Position numbers and translations under genes: made by a program. The notes under the pieces are model-generated. The model worked only from the letters and a program-made list of their open reading frames with translations, ran no database searches and was not told where the DNA came from. A stretch of 64,000 nucleotides of DNA from contig CAXKWD010000005.1 of assembly GCA_964059195.1 (NCBI GenBank), forward strand, positions 45,709,825-45,773,824. Direction: 5' to 3'. Below are positions 48,375 through 59,137 of this stretch, piece after piece. Position 1 is the first letter of the stretch, and the number at the start of each line of letters is the position of its first letter. This DNA is from Ectobius pallidus. Its lineage: Eukaryota; Arthropoda; Insecta; Blattodea; Ectobiidae.

Positions 48375-49578
48375 ATTGCATAGTTCGGTGTCATCGTAAA
48401 AAACCACAAATGCACAGCCTACTATGGCCTGACCCTCAGCGGTGCTGGAACGTGAGCCATCGGTGAAGATCTGGTGTCTGTGTTGTGCTGAGCATTCAGT
48501 AAATGTTACATTAGTGCAATGTTGAGCGGGGTGGCCAGTATGTAAATGACTTGCTCTAGTCTCTATTTCCGTCCCTTCAATATTTGTTCGTTTCTTCTTT
48601 ATATTGCATAGTACGGCTCTATATTTTGCTGTTAGATATAGTGGTTCTATGCCTGCGATGATTAAGGCAGCATCTGTGGAAATAGTTCTATATGCACGTG
48701 TGATACTCAACAAAAATCCCCGTTGTATCTGCAACTGTTTTTTCTGAGCCCACTTTCTTTCCAGCACCTTTTCAAAGGAAGAAACACAGTACAGAATTGC
48801 TGGTTCCACTGCTCCTCGGTAGATAACTTGTAAAATATCTTAATCTAGTCCCCAAGTGGGCCGAGTTGCTAGCGATAGTCCCGTTAAGAGTTTTTACCCT
48901 TGCTGGCTAGGTGGTTGAAATGTTCACGGAAAGTTGATTTACTGTCGAGAATAACACCAAGATATTTCATGGATTTCACTACTTGAATGTTGTCGCTGTG
49001 CATTCTTATCTTTGGTTCTTCGACTTTACGTTTTCTTGTAACGAGCATTGCCGTAGTTTTCTTTGGGTTGAAGTTGAGTTTGTTTTCGCATCCCCACTTA
49101 GATAATATATCTAGCGCTGTGTTTGCAGTTGTGTTGAGTGAACTAATGTTACTAGTATCAATCAATAGAAGAGCATCGTCTGCATAGGTAATTAGATTGC
49201 ATCCTTCTGGAAGCTTTAGGTTTAGGATGTCATCATACAGCACAACCCAAAATCCAGGACTACATGTAGAGCCTTGAGGGCAACCTCTGGAAATGTTTCG
49301 TGAGACTGTGGTATTGCTGATTGTTAGTTCTATTTTTCTGTCTGTAAAATAACTTTGTACGAGTTTATAAATGTTTTTGGGGCAGTTATGTTTTTTTTAA
49401 CTGTTGGAGAATTTTGGGCCACCAGGCGTAATTGAATGCCCCCGAGATGTCCAACGATATAAGCATTCCTATGCTTCTTTTACTGTAGATGTCTTGCATC
49501 CACTTAGTTACTGTGTAAACAGCATCTTCAGTAGAGGTGTCAGGCATGAAACCATACTGATTTCTATTTAGTATGGTT
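48375..49578 (-). pseudogene. R1-like LINE: reverse transcriptase and start of RNase H, broken
   Basis: From 49578 leftwards the minus strand encodes NRNQYGFMPD, LDISGAFNYAWWP (RT block with catalytic Asp), then RGCPQGS, then LITYADDALLL (YADD catalytic box), then MKYLGVILD, and the thumb/connection EPAILYCVSS. The RNase H start follows with IFTDGS. Frame changes are visible near 49390 (T-run), near 48890 and near 48810. Everything before the QYGF block, including the endonuclease, is missing by 5' truncation. Confidence 0.85.
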
Positions 49579-49592
49579 TGGTACTCAGTATA

Positions 49593-50432
49593 AGACGCTG
49601 TTATATTTTAAGAACATGAGGAATACTGAACATTTTCTAAAAAAATAATGTAGTGTTACTGTTATAAACGATTATCTTATTAGATTTAAGCATAAGAAAA
49701 TGGTATTAATCAAAGTGAATGTTGGCAATAAGATGGCCGCACCCAGCATCTCCTGCTACGAACGCCCTTCGGCAAAGGTCGTTGGAAACCAAGTGTTCAA
49801 GGCAGGGAGGAGGAGCCAGCAAGAACCGGTGTTCATCCTTTCGCTGTTTCCTTTCCAAATTGGAATCACCCTTTAACTTCGCGATCTCTATATTTGTGAA
49901 AAGGATCCTGCCTGTCCCTCACATATCGCTTCGGCAACCTTCTTCTCGCTTCCTCGTCATGACCTTCACGTTGGCCAAGAATGTAATTAGAGTTACATAA
50001 TAATGCTATGTCATAATTCGAAAAGCAATTACGGAAGTTATTAACAATCTGTACGAGTTGGGACTTGATATATGGAATCCATTGAATATTGACAGCAATC
50101 CTCAAGTCTTGGTCTTTCGTGTTACATCTTTCGTCTTTAGCCTGTAGGCTTGGTCTGTCTTCCAGATGATACTTCTACGAAAAGAAACAGATATGGGAAC
50201 TCGCTTCTCTTCTGTGAGTGATCTTTCCACGTCATCCGAGGACGTGGGCTTCGAGGGAAAGCATTTGCCAAGTATAGTTTTCCCTTCTTGTTTTGATAAT
50301 TTCGTCCTTCACGAAGAAATGACAAAGAGGTGAGTGAACCAAGCCTTGTATATTTGTTATTTTGTAATATTAATTCATGATGTTTTAAATTCATTATAAA
50401 ACGAGTTGTGATTGTAATGATTAATTTTAGAC
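49593..50432 (+). repeat. Family A repeat, middle part of the nested locus
   Basis: Continues the repeat that stops at 43538. It aligns with 29920-30132, 32300-32432, 33641-33705 and 25130-25600. A TATA-like CTCTATATTTG near 49887 could be an LTR promoter, but family A is not firmly identified. Confidence 0.65.
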
Positions 50433-50434
50433 TA

Positions 50435-51464
50435 GGGCAAGATAGGGTGACGCGCCGCACTTTTCTTGAAATTCGTCTACCTCAAAACAGGATTGAATAT
50501 TTTGAAAACTCTTTTTGAGATTCCAAGCTACGATCTTCCCTGCCTATATTTCAGCAAAGGAAATATTTATGAAATAATAATTAAACGTGTAAATACAATT
50601 ACTAAATTGAAAGGCAAAGCGGGAGAGATGCCGCGTTAAAAGGTGCTATGCCGCACGCATGGGAGACATGCCGCATTCATAATAACAGTCTAAATTTACA
50701 TCAAAGGCACGTATAAAACAAAAGAGAACCTATCTACACAATCTCTGAATATTGGCGACTAGCCTTGTTTCATTTTCTGTACCAAATATTCCTTGAAGTG
50801 AATATTTGCCAATTTACTGTGTCCGTGCGCCTACGAATAGTCCTCTCTGGCATATTATAGCAACGTTCGGCTTCCCGAATGGAAATTTCCCATGCCTTAA
50901 TTCGCCGAACAGCTTCTTGTAGGTCATTGTCACTCCATAGGCCACGATGTTTAGCTCTTTCCCTTCCCCTATACCGAGTTGACATGTTTATTGTTGAAAA
51001 GACCATAAAAAATAATTTTGGGGGTAATTATACTGCAAGACATTGTGCGGCGTGTAACCCTTGAAAACTATGCGGCATGTGACCAAAAACTCAGGGACAC
51101 GCGCCGCACTCATCTGTAGAGCTTATTGTCATTGTTGTTACGGCGAACTTCACTCACAATATCTTTACAACCTCTAAATAGTCTAGTAAAAGTAGTACAC
51201 GCAGAAAAAATGGAACAAATACAGATCAGGAAAGAAGAAAGTAATGAGTCCAAAAAAGTTTCACAGTGAAACTAGTGCACTTACCTAATAAATACCGCTA
51301 TAACAATGACACAAACACCGCAAACAATGAAGACACGTGATCCAGTTACTCTAGGGATGGAACTGGAGATGGTATCACGATAATTAGCGGTACCTAGCGT
51401 CAAATGTTCGAGTTAGAGGGGGTGCGGCATCTATCCCGGTGCGGCGCGTCACCCGGTCTTACCC
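50435..51464 (-). mobile_element. pogo/Tc1-mariner-like element, 1030 bp, TA target
   Basis: Ends GGGCAAGATAGGGTGACGCG and, inverted, GGGTAAGACCGGGTGACGCG. They are flanked by TA (50433-50434 and 51465-51466) and interrupt family A, which is continuous at 25590-25620. The minus strand encodes a Psq-type helix-turn-helix. Repeated ATGCCGCA/GTGCGGC motifs lie inside both ends. The DDE domain is absent, so it is a deletion derivative. Confidence 0.8.
50770..51006 (-). pseudogene. Psq-type helix-turn-helix fragment of a pogo-like transposase
   Basis: A 78-codon frame; the likely native start is the second Met (MSTRYRG, 50985). It reads RGLWSDNDLQEAVRRIKAW, SIREAERCYNMPERTIRRR, the classic HTH_psq/CENP-B N-terminal DNA-binding motif, with helix 2-turn-helix 3 intact. 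The downstream CENP-B domain and DDE catalytic domain are missing. The helix-turn-helix could still bind element ends if expressed. A host-domesticated gene is unlikely, given its place between the TIRs. Confidence 0.75.
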
Positions 51465-51466
51465 TA

Positions 51467-51840
51467 ATCCATTTCAGAATGAAGAATACGAAATAATCGG
51501 TTTGAAGTAGGAAAAATTCTCATCTTCCTAGAATTCATATGTCATGTTTACTAATAGTGTTTGCATTATGAAATTGTGTGGTGATTAAAACAATTTGTAA
51601 AGAAATGAATTATTAATAAATTGGCAGTGGGTGTTTTTTTCTGAATATCAGTGTTATTATTTAAATATGTTATTGTGATTTAAGTCCTCTGGATCTGGAT
51701 TTCAAAGGTCTTGGGATCGAGATGGTGGAGGCTATAATATTTGTCTTGAATTTGTCACCGTTTACTCATAAACCAAATAGTTAGTATAGTTTGAGTTGGA
51801 AGTAATGTAAGTTTAGAGACTCACGGAACACCACGCGTGT
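51467..51840 (+). repeat. Family A repeat, right part of the nested locus
   Basis: Resumes after the pogo-like element and aligns with 25605-25955 (GAATGAAG, AATCGG, TTGGAAGTAGG-like, GAATTCATAT-TCATGTTT and AAAGAAATGAATTATTAATAA blocks). Confidence 0.7.
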
Positions 51841-52019
51841 GAAAGAAGCTAAGTTAAAATACCTTAAAGCGTCCCATACCACCGAAGGCACAGTTAACCC
51901 ACGGAACATAGCAGAGAAATGCAGTAACTTCTTCAAATCGCAAATAAAGAAACATTACACTGAAAAAACCGTCTGTACTAACTGATCCAATAACTAATTC
52001 AAATATAAACAATTCTTCT

Positions 52020-52316
52020 CAGGAGAGACTAAGTTTCCTGTAAACTAAAGTCCATGACAGACAGACTCAAAGTTCCCAAATAAACACAGATGAGGTCAGG
52101 TGAGACTAAGTGTCTTCAAAACTAAAGACGATGAAAGGCAGACTATCAAAATTACAAAATATTTACAAGTATAGTCAGGTGAGACTAAGTTTCTTCTAAA
52201 CTAAAGTAGGCTACAGGACGGAGAGACCAAAATTGCCAGATATACACAAGTCTTGTCAGGTGAGACTATCCTTCTATTCAACTAAAGTCCATAACAGAGA
52301 GACTATCAAAATACTT
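52020..52316 (+). repeat. Four-copy minisatellite, period about 77-81 bp
   Basis: CAGGTGAGACTAAGTTTCTT-like unit starts at 52020, 52097, 52176 and 52257. Each is followed by AAACTAAAGTCCATGACAG, then GACT-CAAAAT and ACACAAGT. Copies are moderately diverged. Confidence 0.85.
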
Positions 52317-52485
52317 AATTTTTAACTTGTGTAACTTAAAATTAGCTCTTTTCATTATAGCTGTACCTTTGGTACTAAGGGACACTTCAAAGTGTTTAAA
52401 TTTAAGTCTGTTAATTATAGCTGTATCTTAGGAGTTACCTCAATTTTCTTCCCCGTTTTGTTAGTAAAAATTTCGGACACTCGGC

Positions 52486-52628
52486 CATGGGCGTCCGCAG
52501 AAATTTTGTCAAGGGGGGGGGGCCAGTGAACGAATTACTGCCACCACCACCCATCACTATGCTACTACAACCACTTTATTATTATTATTATTATTATTAT
52601 TATATTATTTCTATTACTATTCATGTTA

Positions 52629-52661
<33 letters not shown>

Positions 52662-53040
52662 ATCAACATCCTTCATTTACTGTAGCTGGACTATGGCCAT
52701 GGATACAAAGAAAACATCTGATGTATACACTCATATGACTTTTCTTACTCCTTACAATTTCTACTATTCATATAAAATATAAAATTCCTTATCTTAATTA
52801 TAATAAAATGTTTGGGTATAAATGGTTTCAAGTTTAGGTGAAGTAATTATCCCTGCAAGCTCATATCTAGTCAGCTGTTACAGTTCGTTTTCATCCAAAC
52901 AACGCGAACATACTTGGAGACTTAAACCTCACTTCACATTAGTTGATTATAGTCATTTAATTTAGAGGTTTATGTCTAAACAAAATTTCCAGTGAGGGGC
53001 AGCAGCCCTACCCTGCCCCCCCCCCTTCCGGACGGCCATG
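52486..53040. mobile_element. hAT-type MITE, 555 bp, perfect 8-bp TSD
   Basis: Ends CATGGGCGTCCG and, inverted, CATGGCCGTCCG. Flanks are CACTCGGC at 52478-52485 and again at 53041-53048. G-runs just inside the left end mirror C-runs inside the right. The interior contains an ATT microsatellite. No coding. Confidence 0.85.
52574..52661 (+). repeat. (ATT)n microsatellite
   Basis: Two ATT/TTA runs separated by a short interruption, within the hAT MITE. Confidence 0.9.
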
Positions 53041-53211
53041 CACTCGGCGTACATAAACACGTTCTTCATTGCATAAGCTTTGTTTACTGTTGGTTTTACA
53101 TTTTCTCGTCTCTGGTCATTGAATATTATTTCAGATTACTGATTTACTCTCTAAATTAAATTTATCATACTTTGCTTAAGCTAAACTTTGTCGGAATAAC
53201 TCACTTTAAAA

Positions 53212-53468
53212 TTCTAGAGTGATAGGGAAAAAGCTAATAAGTCGAAATACCAAAGTTTTAGGAGAGACAAATAAGGATTTATTTTCACAGTATTTTTACA
53301 ATATTTAGATCAGTCCACCCAGATATTTTTACATAGTACAAGACACTGTGTAAAAATATCTGGTGGACTGATCTAAATAGTGTAACAATGCTGTGGAAAT
53401 AAATTGTTTTTTGTCATTCCTGAAACTTTGGAATTTTGACTTATTCGCTTTCCCCTATCACTCTAGAA
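53212..53468. repeat. 257-bp fold-back palindrome
   Basis: TTCTAGAGTGATAGGG at 53212 pairs with CCCTATCACTCTAGAA ending at 53468. The pairing continues inward through GACTTATT, CCAAAG, ATTTCCACAG-like and CAGTCCACC blocks to a loop of about 14 bases near 53337-53351. Transcription would give a very long hairpin. Probably a fold-back MITE. Confidence 0.9.
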
Positions 53469-53859
53469 GTGGTACTTGTTGCTTTGTATTTAATATTGAG
53501 TATCTACATTTAGCTTACTTCATTTTGCCACACATAATTAATCATTGGCAATCACTTATTAATGCTGTTCTAGAACTTTCTTGTTTGGAGTATTTGTGTA
53601 CATATTGTCTTACTTTGCAGTAGGCTATATGTATACAGTTGCTCCATTGCAACCTATTTGTTCAAGTGATTGGAATCTGAATTCAGGCATTTAGTATATT
53701 GAACAGAACTAACATTTTAAGAAGTATAATAAATTTTCTTTTTTGTAAATGTATTATTTAAGTGTCTTACATATACTGAATTTTCTGGCGTTGCATTCCG
53801 TAATTGTACTTGCGCATTATGATAACAACCATCTTGACCTTTATATGCATCAATTTTTA

Positions 53860-54110
53860 CAGAGAATATACTTTGTTATGGTTGAGTTCATTCTATTTCT
53901 TTTTTTTTTTTTAAATATTCTATAGGTTCGTTGAGGATATTGCTCCCCTTTTCCAGTCCAAAAGAGATAGTTCGATATCACTACCTTTGGGATCAAAGCA
54001 ATTTCTTTTTTCTAGCTTCCATACATAGTGTCTGAGCATCTGACTACCTATCAAAATTTAAGTCATGAGGTCTAACAAGTAGAAGTTTGAAATTTAGATC
54101 TTTTATAACC
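53860..54110 (-). repeat. Dispersed repeat R2, copy 2 (reverse)
   Basis: Reverse complement of 21125-21420. A GA run follows at 54138-54158. Confidence 0.7.
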
Positions 54111-54273
54111 AACCCATAGTGAAATATCGCTTGTTTAAGAGAGAGAGAGAGAGAGAGAAGCTTACACTTATTGCCTTTATTTGAAATTTTCTCTCTAGGA
54201 CAATAACTAGGCCTCAATTTAGATATATAAGCATTCTTGAACCACAGATTACTGTCTCTGTTGGACATTACAT

Positions 54274-54346
54274 GAGAATATTATAGAAGAAAATTTCCTC
54301 CTACACTGGGACTTGAACCCAGGACCTTTGGCTATTCGCGCCAACA
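54274..54346 (-). repeat. Inverted tRNA-like arm, left
   Basis: On the minus strand this reads TTGGCGCGAATAGCCAAAGG, then GGGTTCAAGTCCCAGTGTAG and an A/T tail. It matches the 3' two-thirds of the tRNA-like sequence at 54426-54497 plus its downstream tail. Confidence 0.8.
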
Positions 54347-54425
54347 TAACTCGTCTGTCCGTGAGGTAGACCATTAGGGCAATCAGTCATAGGAGACAGG
54401 TTCCATCTGCCGCTGTGAATTGAAC

Positions 54426-54497
54426 TCCGGCTTAGCTCAGTTGGTAGAGCATTGGCGCGAACAGCCAAAGGTCTTGGGTTCAAGTCCCAGTGTAGGA
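54426..54497 (+). ncRNA. tRNA-like sequence (SINE head or tRNA pseudogene)
   Basis: Seventy-two bases with canonical A box TAGCTCAGTTGG and B box GGTTCAAGTCC. The D stem GCTC/GAGC, a 5-bp anticodon stem TTGGC/GCCAA and a T stem all pair. The 7-base loop GCGAACA would place GAA (Phe) at the anticodon, but it has C instead of U before it. The acceptor stem is only partly paired, so a working tRNA-Phe is unlikely. Confidence 0.65.
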
Positions 54498-54689
54498 AGA
54501 TTTTTTCTATAATATTCTTAGGCCTCAATTACCACCGTTTTTTAAAAAATGTAAAAAAAAACAAATATATATATATGTGTATATATATATATGCAAAATT
54601 TAAGTTCTATCAGGTTACAAGTTTTGCGATAAATCAGAACAGACAGAGATAAACCATTACATTCTTATATGATGATGATGAAGACGATG

Positions 54690-54950
54690 ATGAAGTGTTC
54701 GGCCCGGAGGCCGATCCTGCCCTGGGACAGAGCCATGGGGGGAGGCTCTAGGCCCTACCGAGGGACACTAGGCTGGGTGATACCGCGTAGGGTGGCCAGG
54801 TCTTTCCCCTGGATGGGAATGGGAACACAACACCCATTCCTGACCCAGGAAGGAAACTTTACATCTCTGTAAAATCCCCAACCCGACCGGGAATGGAACC
54901 CGGGCCGCCCAGGTGGCTGGCAGTCACGTTACCCACGGCGGCGGACTACA
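54690..54950 (-). mobile_element. tRNA-derived SINE-like repeat, GC-rich (minus)
   Basis: On the minus strand the head is CCGTGGGTAACGTGACTG, then GGCCCGGGTTCCATTCCC (B-box-like). A GC-rich body through TTCCTGACCC-like and GGGCCTAGAGCC segments follows, and it ends near TCGGCCTCCGGGCCGAA. It is far GC-richer than its surroundings and next to a GATGAT run. Confidence 0.6.
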
Positions 54951-56204
54951 TTTTTATATAAGTATACGATAAGATAATGAACTGTACTTACAAAATTCAA
55001 TCTAAAATCTTAATTATAAAATCTTTCTAATTTAATATTAAATAATTTACACTTATTCAGTTTAAATATCAATGTTCAAAAATATGATGTCCCGTTATTT
55101 TCACCAAATCTGCGACAATACCTTCTACAATAGATAGAAGATATTGTTTATCTAGCTTCAAGTTTTCAATAGAGACTGTGATAAACTGAATAATTTCTTA
55201 CGGATATGAATTTCAGAAAATAAACAACACAGAACTCAATGACGTATTAATATATTTTATTAAAAACCATTACCTTCGTAAATCTTTAAAATAACTTACG
55301 TTAAGTTCTGGAGGGTAGAATTATGAAAAGTAGGCGTTAAGAGGGTGGAGTAAAGAAATTAGCCTTGATGGAAGCATTTGGTTCTGGATATACGCCAATA
55401 TAAAGGTGTCAGCTCTTGTTTTCATCAGCTTCTAATTTAATTCGTATTCCGTCGGACCTGCTCAGCCAATTTCTGTCAATTATTCATTCAGAATGTGTTA
55501 GCTACTAGAAATTCAAGACTTCTTTCTTCTTCACACTCTTCTGGAAATGATGCTCGTTTTCACCACTTTAACCTTTTTTCCTTGTGATCTTGATTTTATT
55601 CCTTATATTATTTCTATTTTGCAGAGTAATCTTTTGCAAAACTCTTTACGTAGACAAAGAGTAGTTCCCGTGAATTTCATTCCTAATTAGTAGGGTTTTG
55701 ATTGTGAATTTCTTAAGTGACATGTCTAAGTTTAACATATTACGGTATAGCAAACCTGCATTTTATATTAGAGCCTTTATTAGAGCCTTATTAGAGCCCA
55801 AACAGGATTATCTTGACCAAGTGAGAGTTGCAAGAAGGATTTGGTAATCTGAAGAACTTCACTAGAATCTTATTCTATACACCCTCTGTATTATACCATG
55901 AGGTAACATTTGTTAAATTCAGTTATAAATAAGGGGCGGATTTCTAGGCAGTATGAAAGATCAAAATAGGCAGGCAGAAAGTCACTAAAAATGTCTATAA
56001 TAAGGCACTTATAAAGCGAAATAAATTATAATACAGTATTCAAAACCGGCTTTATTTTATTTTTGTTTGCATTGCAATTGACAATATATTTCTATAGATT
56101 TTCGATTTTAATTTAGTTCAATTATCCCTCAAGATATTTTGGTAACTGGAGAAACTTCTTTGTACTTCGCATGGAGTTATTGGGAAATACCTTAATGAAG
56201 CAAT
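54951..56204. other. No recognisable gene
   Basis: AT-rich noncoding DNA; no family motifs or paired terminal repeats seen. Confidence 0.4.
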
Positions 56205-56425
56205 ATCCCCTGATGTAATAGCTGAGTGGTTAGACCGCTTGCCTTCCAACGCTAGGAACCGGGATCGAATCTTGGTGCGTCCATGTGGAATTTGTGGAGG
56301 ACAAAATGGGGTCAGGGCAGATTTTCTTGAGGTGCTCCTCTTTCCCCTCCTATATACCATTCCACCATTTCTCCATTCATCATAGTATGACCATTTGGTT
56401 GCAATAAAGAATTACTATTAATATC
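56205..56425 (+). mobile_element. tRNA-derived SINE (plus)
   Basis: Head TAATAGCTGAGTGGTTAGAC (A box) and GGGATCGAATCTTGG (B box) at about 56215-56275. The body is GGACAAAATGGGGTCAGGGC and CCATTCCACCATTTCTCC, ending near AATAAAGAATTACTA. The head resembles a Leu/Ser-type tRNA. Confidence 0.75.
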
Positions 56426-58095
56426 CCTGCTGTGTATAGTCTCCCAAGGAGCTAAGCAAATTTATAAAAATCCCTCTAGGCAAGCCTACAGGCTGAGGTA
56501 GATTTCAAAGTGCTTTTGGTTTAATTTACTGTCGCTTTGTAGCACTCTTCTTCTTTAGCCTTGGCATTACAAACCCGCAATAAGTTAATAACTGCAAAAA
56601 AGAGGAAAGAACACTTTTTCAAACATTAAAATCTCGCCGTATGTGAGAGCTATCAAGAAATTAGTTATTGATTTGAAGAGTACTCATCAAGAGCTTTTCA
56701 ACGATACCCCACAAGGCGTAGTTTCAAAAATTTCGAATTTCCATCTCCTACCTCTACTCGTACCCCCAAAACCCCCGAATCGTTGGTGTCACTGTGAACT
56801 CCATAGGGAGTAGTCTAATTTATTCAAACAAAGTTTCCCTCTATACTTCATAGGGGCCGAGATATAAATGTTTTAAAGTTTCAACCCCATCCCCGACCAC
56901 CCCCTTGGGCCAATTTTGCTCATTAACGAAATTGTCCGAACTATCGGGCCTAGAAATAACATAATAAAATTTGGTTCAAATATCTTCAAAATTACGGCTG
57001 CTAGCGTGTAAAGATATATAAGTTTACATAAATATCACCATTTTTTTTTTTAACTGACGGTGGTTTCGTACTTAGGGAGGCATGAAACGTAAAGATATGA
57101 AATAATTTTTCGAAAGTCATGACATGGTATCGATTGCAATAGGTAGATTTTTCTTCGAAATCTACCCAATAGGGTTTCAACCAGGATTCACAATGCAGTT
57201 TGGCTGATACTGCTTACAAACCTTGCCCGGATTTTCCACCAGGGTTTAACAGTACCGGTACTCACAACCAATACTATACGTAATCCGCTGAGAGAACGGC
57301 ACAACACGCACCGGTTACACCTTGGCATGGGAAAACAGCCTCTGGCCACTGGTGCTGTCATGGTATACAAGACAAAGCTGTGCCATTGCCATGGAAACGT
57401 TTAACCCTTAAATGCATGAACTTTTATTTTGTTCAAAGAAAAGAAATGACTTTTCTGAAAGGATTACAAGCTAGGAAAATTAAATTAAAAAATAGGTAAA
57501 ATATTTAATTCATAAAATGGATTTTTTCTATGTTGCAGACGCTCAACACAGTGTGTTAAATGAACATTTTATAGCTTAATGTTAGTAATGGAAATAAACT
57601 TTAAACATAATAAAAGCTAAGTATTTCTTGTTTCACAGTAACTAGACATAATTATTAACCATACTGACTGGCCTTATGTACTTGTGGTCAGAGCTATTGA
57701 CTGCTAAGTGTTCACGCACGTGAACGGATAGTAGTAAAAATATCAATTTTATTTATTTTGTTAAATTGTTGAAATAATATTCGAGAAGATTTTCTACTAG
57801 ATTTGCCTGGTGCGCACGTCATCAAAGATGGCTTTATGCGTATATATTCAAAGTACTAAAAATGACATTTATTTTCTTCATAGTTTTCATTAGAAAGAAT
57901 TAAAGAGTTAAATAAACAAGCAGAAAGCTTTCCTTCGATTATTATACACTCTAAAATATTCTCTTAAAGCAAATCTTGCTTATAAACATAAGAAGATAAT
58001 TTTTTGACATAAAAACTCTCAACTGATTAGAGCAGTTCCGGTTCTGGAAGCTTCTCTTCGAGCATGAAGGAGAAGTCCATGTTCGCCATTTTTTT
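56426..58095. other. No recognisable gene; possible unclassified repeat
   Basis: Contains a CCC-rich stretch (56700-56930) with homopolymer-like ACCCCCAAAACCCCC and a short inverted repeat around 57145-57170 (GGTAGATTT and AAATCTACC). No coding family seen. Confidence 0.35.
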
Positions 58096-58680
58096 CACTC
58101 TTCTCAAGTCTTCCTCGTGATGTGGTGCAGTCTAAATTCCAAGCAAATGGCTTGGTGAAGTATAATGTACACCATTAGGCCTATTCAGTTCTACGGAACT
58201 TCCTCGTGATGTGATGCAGTGTAGCTCCCAAGCAAGTGGCTTGGAGAATCTACTAAAACGAAGAAATCTAGTCACATCGGCACCCATGTTAGTGCTCCTA
58301 ATGTGCCAGCATTGTGAATTTCTGTGCAAACTGCATCTATGTTACGCAAAGTGAAGAAGTAATAACTATTGTGTTCATCAAATCAGTTGAACTACAGACA
58401 GAAGTGCTTCGTATCAGTACCCATGTTAGTGACTTTCTAATGTACTGGCGATTAGCAACTTTTCTGTGTAAACATTAAAGACAATAACGACGAAAATACA
58501 GTATTTTCGTACGCTCGTCATGTTATCAAAATGCGTCACACAGGCATCCACGTTAGATAAACTTTAACGTGCTCTGACGCAATGAACTTTGTGAAAAGGC
58601 ATTTAAGTTTAAAAAAATGCTAACATGTTTCAACTCAACGAACTTTTTTGTGTGTAGGGCACCAAGGACCAATAATTGTT
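58096..58680 (+). repeat. Degenerate tandem array
   Basis: CTTCCTCGTGATGTG-TGCAGT followed by CCAAGCAA-TGGCTTGG occurs at about 58110 and 58200. CACCCATGTTAGTG-like units with CTAATGT-C and TTTCTGTG follow at about 58280, 58420 and 58545, with a weaker one at about 58620. Copies are 95-140 bp apart and strongly diverged. Confidence 0.55.
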
Positions 58681-59137
58681 TGATGTGCCTTCAAGAAAAA
58701 GAACTTTATACAGGTAAAATTTGTACCTATGGTTTTGAACAGTGCATATTGTCTTCAGTGAGTTTTTCAACTATTCTTATATCAAAACTGTACAACAGAA
58801 CCTACAAGCTAGCGGTCAGATTACAAGAATTGTGTCTACATTAATGTATGCAGCCGTCCATGAATCCAGGGTTGCACAACGAGGGAATTACGTGGTATCG
58901 CCAGCTAGCAGTGACGTCATCGGATGAAGAAAGAAATACTCACCACAAAAAGTGTGAAATTTGTGACTGGACCAGCAACTTATTTGGTGAGACCGGGGCC
59001 AATCCCCGTATTTATTTGTTCTATTAAGATAGCCTATGTACTTCAATTAAGTCTATCTCCATCACACATTACCTTTGTCTATACAGGCCTTCTAGAAAGA
59101 CTTTTACAGGCCTAAAACTTAGTTTTTTTTTTGTGTG

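Larger units (their letters stand above)
43539..49578 (-). mobile_element. R1-like LINE, 5'-truncated, itself interrupted twice
   Basis: The minus strand encodes RT (fragments between 49578 and 48880), an RNase H domain (48500 to 44880) and a C-terminal zinc-binding tail (near 43860-43800). The 3' end is an ATT-rich run at about 43539-43550. TGGTACTCAGTATA at 43525-43538 and 49579-49592 is a 14-bp target duplication. The RT-RNase H-CCHC order with a WWP block after the first RT aspartate fits the R1/I group. Frameshifts and stops show it is dead. Insertions at 45480-48374 and 43864-44875 split it further. Confidence 0.85.

Noticed and set aside
52020..52316. CRISPR-like array
   Set aside because: Repeat units are long and adjacent without unique spacers; the sequence is eukaryotic.
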